Origin: Lachnospiraceae bacterium
Lineage (GTDB): Bacteria > Bacillota > Clostridia > Lachnospirales > Lachnospiraceae
Reading direction: 5' to 3'
NCBI GenBank assembly: GCA_022791755.1
Contig: JAAVZR010000006.1
Span: forward strand, 1 to 33,424
DNA: 33,424 nucleotides
Below are positions 7,735-16,139 of this stretch, piece by piece. Each line of letters opens with the position of its first letter. Positions within the stretch are counted from its first letter, which is position 1. The notes under the pieces were generated by a model. That model did not search any database. It worked only from the letters and a program-made list of their open reading frames with translations, and was not told where the DNA came from. The translations under genes and the position numbers were made by a program.

Positions 7735-9660
7735 ATGGATATGGATAGGATAGGCGGGGCCTTTGAGGTGACGGCCTGCGGGGTTACGGTGGGAATCTCG
7801 GTGGGGGAGCTGCGGTTTCGGGTCCGGGCGGGGGGACGGGTCTGGGAACAGGACCAGGCGGTGAAGCCGGGGATATGGCTGGACGAGGACGAAGTCCTTT
7901 GGCTGGAGGATGCGCAAACGATTTCTCACCGGCGTTATGACAGCGGGGCGGGAACGGGGATTCTCTCTTCTTACGAGGGGTTTCGGGTGAAGGGGGAGGA
8001 GGTTTCCTTTTCTCTGGAGACTCTGGTATGGATCGAGTATGCCACAGGGGACGTGCGGTTTGAGCTGATTCCGGGACGGGAGGGGCTTACGTTTCGCCAG
8101 ATCCGGTGGCCGGCTCCCTTTTCCTTTGATCTGCCGCAGGATGAGGCGGTGTCTGTCCTGCCGGTGATGCAGGGAATTTTGATTCCCAATACCTGGGAAA
8201 ACCAGGTGAAGGCCCTGCCTTTTGACGGGCAGATGTGCAGCGCGGGAGCTTATATGCCGTGGTTTGGACAGATCGAACAGGGGAAGGGGTACATTGCGGT
8301 CTGTGAACAGCCCTGGGACGCCGGGTATTATGTGGATCATCCGGCAGGGGGACCTTATACACGGGTGGGGATGTATTTCCTGCCCAGTCTGGGGCAGCTG
8401 TCTTACCGGCGTGTGGTGCGGTATTCGTTTCTGAATGGATGCGATTATAATGATCTGTGCAAGGTGTACCGGGCGTATGCCAGGGAGACCGGGCTTTTGA
8501 CTACGCTGGCACAAAAGGCAGCCCGCAATCCGCTGGTGGAGAAGCTGATCGGCGCCGCCATCGTGCATAAAGGAATTAAGACCCATGTGTCGCCGGATTC
8601 CGTGTATTATGACCGGGAGCATCCGGAGAGAAACGATGCGGTCATTCCCTTTGCCGTGCGGACAGAGGAGATACAGCGTTATTATGAGAAGGGGATCCGG
8701 CGTCTGTATCTGCATCTGGACGGCTGGGGCGATCCGGGCTACGATAATAAGCATCCGGATTATCTGCCTGCCTGCGAGGAGGCCGGGGGATGGGATGCCA
8801 TGAAGGAGCTGTCGGATACGATTCAGAAATGCGGGTATATGTTCGGCCTCCACGACCAGTACCGGGATTACTATATGGATGCTCCTTCTTACGACAGGGA
8901 GTTTGCCTGCCAGGCTCCGGACGGCTCTGTCTTTGATATGGCCAGATGGGCCGGCGGGCGGCAGAGCTACCTCTGCGCGACTCAGGCCCCCTATTATGTG
9001 AAGCGCAACTTCCAGGAGGTGCTGCGCCATGGCATCCATCTGGAAGCCTCTTATCTGGATGTGTTTACCTGCAATGAGGGGGATGAGTGCGCCAATCCCC
9101 GGCACCGTATGACCCGCAGGGAATGTCTGGAATATCGCGGCCGCTGCTTTGATTATCTGTGGTCTAAGGGGATACTGCCCAGCTCAGAGGAATGCGGCGA
9201 CTGGGCCATGAGGCAGCTGGTCTTCTGTCACTATGGTCCCTATGATTTTATGCTGGCTAAGCCCGGCACGCCCCGGCGGGGTATCCCGGCGCCGCTGTTT
9301 AATCTGGTCTATCATGACTGCATGATCTTACCCTGGCCCATGGACCGTCTGCCTGACACGGAAGACTATATGCTCTATGCTCTGTTAAACGGCGGAGCGG
9401 CCTATGTGGATAAGGACGGAGCCTATCCCGGCTGCGACGGAGCCTTCGACGAGGCGCGGGATAAACAGCTGGATGAGGAGATCGCCCGCTATCAGGTGGT
9501 AAGCGAGTTGCAGCAGCGAGTGGCCGGCCGTGAGATGGTACGGCATGAGTTTATCGACGGAGATGTAAACAGACAGAGGACTGTCTTCTCAGACGGGACG
9601 GAGGTGACGGTGGATCTTGGAACCGGGAAGTGGGATGTCACATACGGGCACAATTTGTAA
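7735..9660 (+). CDS. DUF5696-like putative glycoside hydrolase
   Basis: A 641-residue soluble protein with no signal peptide or membrane segment, so probably cytoplasmic. The N-terminal 230 residues look like a beta-sandwich. Residues about 290-580 look like a TIM-barrel glycosidase related to the DUF5696/GH101-like group: YLHLDGWGDPGYDNKHPDY (325-343), GLHDQYRDYY (371-380), EASYLDVFTCNEGDEC (437-452), SSEECGDW (483-490). D442 at the end of the LEASYLD strand and E485/E486 are the best candidates for catalytic acids, by position only. The substrate is unknown; alpha-linked glycans would fit the group. It is the only gene on the plus strand and is divergent from the dgt operon, followed by its own terminator. 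The ATG is 12 bases after AGGAGG, slightly far but the best choice. Confidence 0.65.
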   Translation: MDMDRIGGAFEVTACGVTVGISVGELRFRVRAGGRVWEQDQAVKPGIWLDEDEVLWLEDAQTISHRRYDSGAGTGILSSYEGFRVKGEEVSFSLETLVWIEYATGDVRFELIPGREGLTFRQIRWPAPFSFDLPQDEAVSVLPVMQGILIPNTWENQVKALPFDGQMCSAGAYMPWFGQIEQGKGYIAVCEQPWDAGYYVDHPAGGPYTRVGMYFLPSLGQLSYRRVVRYSFLNGCDYNDLCKVYRAYARETGLLTTLAQKAARNPLVEKLIGAAIVHKGIKTHVSPDSVYYDREHPERNDAVIPFAVRTEEIQRYYEKGIRRLYLHLDGWGDPGYDNKHPDYLPACEEAGGWDAMKELSDTIQKCGYMFGLHDQYRDYYMDAPSYDREFACQAPDGSVFDMARWAGGRQSYLCATQAPYYVKRNFQEVLRHGIHLEASYLDVFTCNEGDECANPRHRMTRRECLEYRGRCFDYLWSKGILPSSEECGDWAMRQLVFCHYGPYDFMLAKPGTPRRGIPAPLFNLVYHDCMILPWPMDRLPDTEDYMLYALLNGGAAYVDKDGAYPGCDGAFDEARDKQLDEEIARYQVVSELQQRVAGREMVRHEFIDGDVNRQRTVFSDGTEVTVDLGTGKWDVTYGHNL

Positions 9661-9747
9661 AAAGAGTTCACCGGCGAAACCATTCATCGTTACAGCAAAA
9701 GAATTTCCGGACATCTTAAACACAGCGAAATAAGCCTTACGGCGACG

Positions 9748-9778
9748 AAAGCATCTGTCATTCATGGCAGGTGCTTTT
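9748..9778 (+). terminator. Intrinsic terminator after the glycosidase-like gene
   Basis: AAAGCATCTG (9748-9757) pairs with CAGGTGCTTT (9768-9777) in a 10-bp stem with one G-U pair and a ten-base loop, ending in four T. It lies 88 bases after the stop codon. The T-run is short, so efficiency is uncertain. It abuts the repeat element that begins at 9783. Confidence 0.55.
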
Positions 9779-9782
9779 CGTA

Positions 9783-10053
9783 CCCTCAGTGGACAAGGAG
9801 ACACACGCCCCAAGTGCCGTCTTTTGGCAGCTGGCGGCGTTAACGTCAATCGGCGTACGTCCAGTACGCCTCATTCCGTTGCCTTGCCAGTCACCAGAAT
9901 ACGGCGCTTGGGGTCCGAAGGAGTTTTGCGCCTCAGATTTGCGATTCTGCAAGGCACTGGAACGAAGCGTACCGGATGTACGCTGAGTGACAGTAACGCG
10001 GCAGAATCCCAAATCTGTGGTGCAAAACCGTGCGTCCCCTTGTCCACTGAGGG
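9783..10053. mobile_element. MITE-like non-coding element with terminal inverted repeats and TA flanks
   Basis: A 271-bp element. The left end CCTCAGTGGACAAGG reappears inverted at the right end (CCTTGTCCACTGAGG), and the match continues to about 25 bases. TA lies immediately outside both ends (9781-9782, 10054-10055), as expected for IS630/Tc1-mariner-type insertion. Inside are two consecutive long hairpins. The first runs from CCCCAAGTGCCGTCTTTTGG to its partner ending CGGCGCTTGGGG, with the tip GGCGTAC-GTCCA-GTACGCC. The second runs from GTTTTGCGCCTCAGATTTG to CAAATCTGTGGTGCAAAAC, with the tip AGCGTAC-CGGAT-GTACGCT. The whole is strongly palindromic and has no credible gene. A partial copy is at 7440-7475. 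Confidence 0.8.
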
Positions 10054-10181
10054 TATTCCCATTTTTGAAACACGGTGATTTTATATGAGCTTTTATTTAG
10101 GAGCTTCCCGGTCAAGGGGATACACTAGCCATGCCTGACTGACTCTGCTTTGCTCCCTCCCACTCTCGCTGGATTTCCACA

Positions 10182-11153
10182 TCAATGCATATCTTCAAGC
10201 ATATCCCGATACATATCTTCCAGACTTTTCTGCGGCCGCCACCCAAGATCTGTCAGCTTCTTCCCTGACAGGCACAGCCCCGTGTCCGGCGCATATCCAT
10301 GAGAATTATCTCCGGTTATCTCGTAACGCACGCCAATTTCACCGCCTGCAATCTGCGAGGCCACCAGCTTCGCCATCTGACGAATCGTCATGGTATTCGC
10401 CTCATTCACCACATTGTAAGCCTCTCCGTTCTTCCCGTTCTCGAGAATTGCCAGGATCCCGCTAACCGTATCGTCAATCGCGCAATAATTCCCCATTGAA
10501 TTCCCTTTTGTGTGGAGAACAATATCTCTCTTTTCCCGCACCGAGCGAGCAAACTGGGCAAAAACACGATTATCTGACGGCAAAATTCCACTGCCAAAGG
10601 TCTGCGCCAGCCGAGCGATCTTTACCGGTACACCGTACTCCTCAAAATAGCTGCAACAGATATTTTCCGCCATGCGCTTTCCCAGCGGATAGCAGCTTCG
10701 CGTACGCAAAAGCTCCAGGCTCCCGCTTCCCGCCTCCTCCTCTGTCACACGGTGTCCGTCGGAACAGTCCATATTTCCGTAGACCTCCATACTGGACAGA
10801 TAGACCATACTCCTGACGTCACAACGCCGGGCCAGCTTCAGGACATTCTGCGTTCCGTTCACAATCCCTTCCGTCACCTCCACGGGATGGGCGATCATCT
10901 CCGCGGACTTTGTCGTGGAAGCGCAGTGGAGGATATAGTCTGCCATTTTATACTTTTCATAAAATCGTTCAGGAAAAGAGGCATCGCACAGATCCGCTGA
11001 AAAGATATGCAGGCGGTCCGAAGAAGTTTCCTGCATGTTACGGGGAGAACGGACCAGGGCAATGATCTTTGCATCTGTTTCTGTTTTTAAAAGACGCTTA
11101 ACCAGCATCGAGCCAATGTAACCGGATGCGCCTGTGATCAGATAAGTGGACAT
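10182..11153 (-). CDS. NAD-dependent epimerase/dehydratase (extended SDR)
   Basis: An extended short-chain dehydrogenase/reductase of 323 residues acting on a nucleotide-sugar. The nucleotide-binding TGASGYIGS is at residues 7-15, the catalytic Ser region is LSSMEVYG, and the Tyr-Lys pair is in CYPLGKRMAE. The ATG at 11153 was chosen over an upstream TTG because it has AAGGAGG five bases before it and starts directly with the Rossmann strand. The exact substrate cannot be read from the sequence. As the last gene of the glycan operon it could act on GDP-heptose or another activated sugar, for instance as a 4-reductase or epimerase. No convincing terminator follows (10056-10181). Confidence 0.8.
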   Translation of the reverse strand: MSTYLITGASGYIGSMLVKRLLKTETDAKIIALVRSPRNMQETSSDRLHIFSADLCDASFPERFYEKYKMADYILHCASTTKSAEMIAHPVEVTEGIVNGTQNVLKLARRCDVRSMVYLSSMEVYGNMDCSDGHRVTEEEAGSGSLELLRTRSCYPLGKRMAENICCSYFEEYGVPVKIARLAQTFGSGILPSDNRVFAQFARSVREKRDIVLHTKGNSMGNYCAIDDTVSGILAILENGKNGEAYNVVNEANTMTIRQMAKLVASQIAGGEIGVRYEITGDNSHGYAPDTGLCLSGKKLTDLGWRPQKSLEDMYRDMLEDMH

Positions 11154-11229
11154 GTTTCCCTCCTTGCTTGTAATGATCACCAAGTATCTTTTTTATTACA
11201 TAAAAATGCCAATACATTCCTCTCCCGTA

Positions 11230-12549
11230 TCACACAGAAGATTCCCCTAAAATCCTCGTCACTGCCTCCAGCAAATCGGCCGCCTCCATTTCCGGCACAG
11301 CATCGTACTTACAATCGCCTCCCGCCACCCCCGTCTGCACCAGCACGGTATGAAGGCCGGCATTTTTCCCTGTCTGTATATCCACCGTGCTGTCCCCTAT
11401 GAAGTAGGAGCCGGCACGGTCAATATTGTACTTTTTCACCATATCATCAATCAGACCTGTGGCCGGTTTACGGCAATCACAGCTTATCTTATACGCCGGA
11501 TTTTCTTCCGGATATCCTTTATCAGGATGATGAGGGCAGAATGCCATATCATCCAGGTAGGCCCCCTCCCTTCCCAGAAGCACTTCCATCTTCTTATGAA
11601 TCCTTTTTACATCCTCGATCGAACACATCCCTCTGGCCACCACCGGCTGATTGGTAATCACAATCGCCAGACAGCCTGATTCATTGATGCGCCGGATCGC
11701 CTCCGCCGCGCAGGGCAGAAGCTCCAGCTGCTCCTCCCGGCTGATGAGCCCGTCATAACGGTTTATCGTCCCATCCCTGTCCAGAAAAATACATTTTTGC
11801 CGGTTAGAAAGCTTCTTTTGGTTCCAGATCCCGGCCGCCTGCTCCCTGCATACGGTCCGGAACCTCTCCACAGTCCCGGCATCCTTCACATACTCCGGGG
11901 TCCGATAGCCATATACCACGCTCTGTTCCATGAGGGGCCTGAGCAGATCCTTCTCCAGATCGGTCCTCACCGGCCCGGTCATATCCCTCAGAATCCTGCC
12001 GTTCAGAATATAGAGCCCGGCATTGACCAGATTTTCATACCAGTAATCCCGGACATTGTGTTTGGAATCCATTCCCCTTATCCGGCTGTTTTCGTCCATA
12101 ATAATCAGGTCGGAGTCATGAGGGTGGGCATTGGGATGCACCAGGAGCGTCGCCAACGCGCCCTTTTGTCTGTGGAATGCAAGCATCCTGTCCCAAGCCA
12201 GGTCGAACATAACGTCTCCAAAGATAAGGATAAAGTCCTTTTCCCCCAAATCTTCCTTCAGATAGTACAGAGAACCTGCGGAGCCCAGAGGGATTGTCTC
12301 TTCCCTATATGTAATGCGGACTCCAAACCGGGAACCGTCTCCAAAGTATTCCCTGATCTTATGGCCCAGATGGCCGGTGATGATGATGATATCTGTGACC
12401 CCGTACTCCTTCAGGCTTTCAATCTGCCACTGGAGCATGGGCCTGCCGTTGAGCGGGAGCATGGGCTTGGGAATCGTGTCTTTGGTAAGTGCGGCCAGGC
12501 GGGTGCCCTTGCCGCCGGCCTGGATGACTGCGGTGTAAGAGAATGACAT
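11230..12549 (-). CDS. Fusion: HddC-like heptose-1-P guanylyltransferase + GmhB-like heptose bisphosphate phosphatase
   Basis: A 439-residue two-domain protein. Residues 1-240 are a sugar-1-phosphate nucleotidyltransferase (AGGKGTRLAALTKDTIPKPM at 11-30, GDVMFD at 111-116) of the HddC type. Residues 252-439 are a HAD-IIIA histidinol-phosphatase-like domain: DRDGT at 257-261 (nucleophile D257, acid D259), and a zinc-binding set CPHH...CDC (C338, H340, C357, C359) as in GmhB, then GDSTVDIQTGKNAG. In the GDP-heptose pathway GmhB removes the 7-phosphate from heptose 1,7-bisphosphate and HddC adds GMP from GTP, so the two consecutive last steps are on one chain. The ATG at 12549 follows AAGGAGG by nine bases; an upstream in-frame GTG would add 53 residues overlapping the previous gene. 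Confidence 0.88.
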   Translation of the reverse strand: MSFSYTAVIQAGGKGTRLAALTKDTIPKPMLPLNGRPMLQWQIESLKEYGVTDIIIITGHLGHKIREYFGDGSRFGVRITYREETIPLGSAGSLYYLKEDLGEKDFILIFGDVMFDLAWDRMLAFHRQKGALATLLVHPNAHPHDSDLIIMDENSRIRGMDSKHNVRDYWYENLVNAGLYILNGRILRDMTGPVRTDLEKDLLRPLMEQSVVYGYRTPEYVKDAGTVERFRTVCREQAAGIWNQKKLSNRQKCIFLDRDGTINRYDGLISREEQLELLPCAAEAIRRINESGCLAIVITNQPVVARGMCSIEDVKRIHKKMEVLLGREGAYLDDMAFCPHHPDKGYPEENPAYKISCDCRKPATGLIDDMVKKYNIDRAGSYFIGDSTVDIQTGKNAGLHTVLVQTGVAGGDCKYDAVPEMEAADLLEAVTRILGESSV

Positions 12550-12620
12550 GCCCAATAACCTCCTTTTCCATCCCCTTCTTATGTTTTTATAGGATACTAA
12601 TATAAAGTTCCCACCATTTT

Positions 12621-13763
12621 TTATAAAATCATGTAATATCCTCTGCTTTTTAAGCTTCTTCTGATCTGCGCAAAATGTTTCGGGTCCAAAGCCAAAATAA
12701 AAGAACACTCTTCAGGAGCATATGGTATATCTTTTAATCGATACACAGGTAAAGACTCTTCATCAGTTGCTACCATATCCTGATCATCAGAAATCACCCA
12801 GCCACTAACTGGCAGCTGGTTTATTTTTGCATAGGATGAATAAATTCTTGCCCAGTAGCCGCCACCATACAAAAATACATTTTTCTGCTTCTCCCATTTC
12901 AATTTAAGAATTTCCTGATCCATATTGTAATGAGCATTGACTTTTTTTCGAATTTCCGTACAGGTTTGTAATCGAATCATGCGTTCTAACAGTTTTACAT
13001 ACTCTGTCTCATATTTTTTTCTAATTATTTTTATGTATTCTTCCAGCTCCCATTCCTCTGGCATATATGTCCACGAAAAGCTCAATGCAGAAAAAAGATT
13101 GTATACTGTATCTCTGGTCCTCTTATCCACTTCAAATGCCGCAATATTGGAAAAGCCTGACACAGCAGATTCATCTTCGCACATATACCATTTTTCTCCC
13201 TGCACAAGGTCAAACAAAAGCTTGGTCGCAATTTCATGATCCCGGCATGTAATGTGATTTTCAATTACATCATGGAGAATAACCACTCCTCCATTTTTCA
13301 AATAAGGAAGACAAACCAGAAAATCCAGAAGTTCTCCAGGTATTGAATGTGTCGTATCTAAGATCAAAAAATCGATCTGTTCTCCAACCTCATCTACAAC
13401 ACAAGGAATAGGTCTTCCCAGTAAAAATTTGTGTTGCACATTTCCCCGCAGAATATCCATATATTCTTTTGCTACAAAGCCTGTCTCTCTTTTTCCTGTT
13501 CTATACCATTTTTCTTCTAAATCCACCGAGTACATTTCTGCTTTATAACCAAGTTGCTTTATACAAGATAAAATAACTGCCGTTGTCCCTCCTGCTGCCA
13601 CTCCTATCTCCAATATCTTTTTAGGTCGTTTTTCTTTTATTAACCCGCATAAAAAAGCCTGTTGAAAAATAGTCATTTCAGAAAAACTTTTACTATTTCC
13701 TTTCGTAATCTTCTGACATTCTCTTTCCGGCTCATAAAACAATTCAAGTTCTCTATAAAACAT
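12621..13763 (-). CDS. SAM-dependent methyltransferase with C-terminal Rossmann-like domain
   Basis: A 380-residue protein. Residues about 25-190 form a class I methyltransferase: motif I KILEIGVAAGGTTAVIL, acidic strand end MYSVDLEE, and motif IV IDFLILDTTHS. The last part (about 294-380) begins KNVFLYGGGYWARIY and looks like the small nucleotide-binding domain found on other enzymes of this cluster. The probable role is O-methylation of a sugar or a sugar-phosphate; the acceptor is unknown. The ATG at 13763 has AAAGGAGA eight bases upstream; an earlier ATG at 13814 lacks a usable site. The gene is AT-rich compared with both flanks. Confidence 0.75.
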   Translation of the reverse strand: MFYRELELFYEPERECQKITKGNSKSFSEMTIFQQAFLCGLIKEKRPKKILEIGVAAGGTTAVILSCIKQLGYKAEMYSVDLEEKWYRTGKRETGFVAKEYMDILRGNVQHKFLLGRPIPCVVDEVGEQIDFLILDTTHSIPGELLDFLVCLPYLKNGGVVILHDVIENHITCRDHEIATKLLFDLVQGEKWYMCEDESAVSGFSNIAAFEVDKRTRDTVYNLFSALSFSWTYMPEEWELEEYIKIIRKKYETEYVKLLERMIRLQTCTEIRKKVNAHYNMDQEILKLKWEKQKNVFLYGGGYWARIYSSYAKINQLPVSGWVISDDQDMVATDEESLPVYRLKDIPYAPEECSFILALDPKHFAQIRRSLKSRGYYMIL

Positions 13764-13817
13764 CGCATGTTTCTCCTTTGCTCCATTTGTCTCTGTATCT
13801 ATGTATATAAGCATTCC

Positions 13818-14840
13818 TCAATTTTCCATCTTTACATAGACTGCTCTTTCTGAATTAATGGAGGTTGACATGAAAATCTGTTGGAATCGCTTAGCATTTA
13901 TCATAAACGCATTGACCACTCTTTGTACCTGGGCGTCTTCTAGCTGTTGATTCGTATATAAATCTTTTACATAAGGAAAAACACCTTTACTGCTCTTACA
14001 TGTCCAAAACATATCGTCAAAAACAATGTAACCATCCTGTTTTAGCAACTCCTTTAACAAGCAACAGGTAGCCCCATCATGAATAAACGTATGTGCGCCA
14101 TCCAGATATACGACATCAAATATACCATTCATATTTTCATTTCTCATCTGAAACAAAAGTTCACACAAATTCCAGCTATAGGAATCATATACTCTATGCG
14201 TATTCCCTTTTCCAATTCGTTTGCACTTTATTTCTGGTATTTTATTTAGATCATAAAGCAAATCTTCTATTACATCTTCAAAATCAAAGCAAAAATAGGT
14301 ATCCTCATGTGTTAGATGTCTACAAACCTCAACTGCCGTAGCCCCGCATCCAACCCCTATTTCAGCAACTGCAATTTTTCGATTTTCTCTTTTCTTTTTC
14401 TGTATTATCTCCAAGATTTCTGTACAAGACCGACTGATATTCTTCATCTCATCTGTCTCTAATTTATAAAGCAGTCGAAATTCCTGACGAGAATACAAAG
14501 AAACAGAGGTACGCCGAGAAAAAATATCAATAATATGATCTTCTGGCACAAACGTTTTTATGGAATCTAAAATTTCCTGGCGAAAAGTCATATTATCACA
14601 GGCAATAATCCAATCGTATTCTTTGCTCCTATCCAATTCTGCTATGTTCTTTATATGAGGATTTATTGAACATAAATAATTGTCTACAATGATGGCCTCC
14701 TCTATGCCATATCTCCAATTTAATATCTCTTTTGTCTTAACTCCCATAGCACCAAATGGATATATTGCAATTTCTCTTTTTTTGCTCTTTTTCTTAATAT
14801 AGTCTTCAAGTGCATTTACAATTCTCGTATAATTCTCCAT
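13818..14840 (-). CDS. SAM-dependent methyltransferase with N-terminal Rossmann-like domain
   Basis: A 340-residue protein with the two modules in the opposite order to the next gene: residues about 22-107 (EIAIYPFGAMGVKTKEIL, then IIVDN) resemble the small nucleotide-binding domain, and residues about 150-330 are a class I methyltransferase (IAVAEIGVGCGATAVEV, then FCFDFED, FDVVYLDGAHTFIHDG, GYIVFDDMFW). It probably methylates a glycan or nucleotide-sugar; the acceptor is unknown. It is AT-rich, as are its three neighbours. The ATG at 14840 has GGAAGGA about 11 bases upstream. Confidence 0.72.
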   Translation of the reverse strand: MENYTRIVNALEDYIKKKSKKREIAIYPFGAMGVKTKEILNWRYGIEEAIIVDNYLCSINPHIKNIAELDRSKEYDWIIACDNMTFRQEILDSIKTFVPEDHIIDIFSRRTSVSLYSRQEFRLLYKLETDEMKNISRSCTEILEIIQKKKRENRKIAVAEIGVGCGATAVEVCRHLTHEDTYFCFDFEDVIEDLLYDLNKIPEIKCKRIGKGNTHRVYDSYSWNLCELLFQMRNENMNGIFDVVYLDGAHTFIHDGATCCLLKELLKQDGYIVFDDMFWTCKSSKGVFPYVKDLYTNQQLEDAQVQRVVNAFMINAKRFQQIFMSTSINSERAVYVKMEN

Positions 14841-14874
14841 TTATTTCTATATCCTTCCATTTCGTTCCGTTTTC

Positions 14875-16110
14875 TTATTCTTCCCAAAGGTCATTCAATG
14901 GTATCATCTCTTTAAATTCATAACTTAATAAATCAGATATTATTTCCTGATGATATTTTTCCAATGTCGCAATAACGATTGTCTTATCTTTCCATTCTTC
15001 TGTTATATCGTTTGGTTCATTTACTTGAATTCCCTCCAACGTGTGAGGATTCTTTGTTTTATCCGAAACTAAGATATATTCAGGAACAACCCCTCTGCCT
15101 CTTAAATACTGAATCAGTTTGACAGCTCTGTTTCCGGCACCATATATTACTATATTTTTCTTGTAAGCAAGATCAAATAATGCAAAAGCAGAATTTGTTG
15201 AAATATCACCCTTTTTTACATCAGTACAATATATTGCCCGGTTAAAAAAGAACTCCGACATCCTCGTCAGAAAAAGATTCCACACAGCACTGTTTCTGCA
15301 TATATTCCACCAATATGCCGCCATAGCACACGACAAATTTCTCCATGGCTTTTCCCTGTCCGCATAATGAATAATGCCAGGATTATTCCATGCATCTTTC
15401 AGTTCCTTTTCTGAAAAAAGTCCATCATAATCAGGCACCTTCCACATAGCATATTTGGTCATAACATTATATTTACAAGCCAAAAAGTGAATTTTGTTAT
15501 AACATACACTATTGAGAATATCCTGATCCTGTGAGTCCATGTTAAGCGGTAAAAGTTCTAAAAATTTTTTCACGACATGATCCTCACGCATTTGCTTAAG
15601 ATTCATCACTAAAACGCCTGCATTAACATACTGTCTCAGATCCGGCAGAAGGGCCTGTCTACAATAGCTCTCTTTTGGAGCCTTCAAAACATACCAGGGT
15701 GCTTTCACTCCTGCGATATAGTTTTTTTTCATTTCTACTTCAAACAGTTCTTCCAAACCGGTACATACAATTGTATCTGAATCCAGATAAATACATCTGT
15801 CTTCTGGTAACAAATCCGGTAGTAACAACCGAAAGTACGTTGGTCTGTTAATAAAATCTATCTTTAATTGCACATTGTTAAAAATGTCTCCCACATTTAA
15901 AAAGATAATATGACATCGATCCTTATACGGTTCTAAACATTTTCTCAGACAATCTCTGGATCTCCCGCAAAAATCATTGTCAACGAGAATATAAAAATCA
16001 AAAACCGTTTTCAAATCTGCATGTTTCAAAACAGAATACATTGATACAACTGTGTATTCATAGTCATTTGCAGTCGCATATGCAATCCGAATATGTGCTG
16101 TCTCTATCAT
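14875..16110 (-). CDS. Glycosyltransferase family 8 with C-terminal Rossmann-like domain
   Basis: A 411-residue protein. The N-terminal 280 residues are a GT8 retaining transferase: start IRIAYATANDYEYTVVSMYS, the DxD metal/nucleotide-sugar motif YLDSDTIV, VNAGVLVMNL, and the late HYADREKPW that matches the HxxGxxKPW family signature. It would use a UDP-sugar such as UDP-glucose or UDP-galactose. Residues 317-411 (KKNIVIYGAGNRAVKLI, then VSDK) are the small nucleotide-binding domain shared in this cluster. The ATG at 16110 follows AAAGGA; an upstream TTG would add seven residues and has no good site. It is AT-rich. Confidence 0.85.
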   Translation of the reverse strand: MIETAHIRIAYATANDYEYTVVSMYSVLKHADLKTVFDFYILVDNDFCGRSRDCLRKCLEPYKDRCHIIFLNVGDIFNNVQLKIDFINRPTYFRLLLPDLLPEDRCIYLDSDTIVCTGLEELFEVEMKKNYIAGVKAPWYVLKAPKESYCRQALLPDLRQYVNAGVLVMNLKQMREDHVVKKFLELLPLNMDSQDQDILNSVCYNKIHFLACKYNVMTKYAMWKVPDYDGLFSEKELKDAWNNPGIIHYADREKPWRNLSCAMAAYWWNICRNSAVWNLFLTRMSEFFFNRAIYCTDVKKGDISTNSAFALFDLAYKKNIVIYGAGNRAVKLIQYLRGRGVVPEYILVSDKTKNPHTLEGIQVNEPNDITEEWKDKTIVIATLEKYHQEIISDLLSYEFKEMIPLNDLWEE

Positions 16111-16139
16111 TTTTATCTTATCCTTTACCAATTCAAATC

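Noticed and set aside
7624..9105. A 493-codon open frame on the minus strand
   Set aside because: It is antisense to the well-supported plus-strand protein, is rich in Pro/His/Ile without any domain, and has no ribosome site. It arises from the GC-rich codon use of the real gene.
9758..10078. Several 60-104-codon open frames in the palindromic element, on both strands
   Set aside because: They overlap each other in hairpin DNA, give similar peptides on opposite strands because of the palindrome, and have no ribosome sites. The element is non-coding.
10081..10115. Short AGCT/AGCT stem near the end of the glycan operon as a terminator
   Set aside because: The stem is only four base pairs and has no T-run in the minus direction.
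15309..15319. Eleven-base match (ACCAATATGCC) to the candidate guide region near 31482-31492
   Set aside because: It is inside the GT8 coding region, too short, and expected by chance in a window of this size. It is not evidence of a target.
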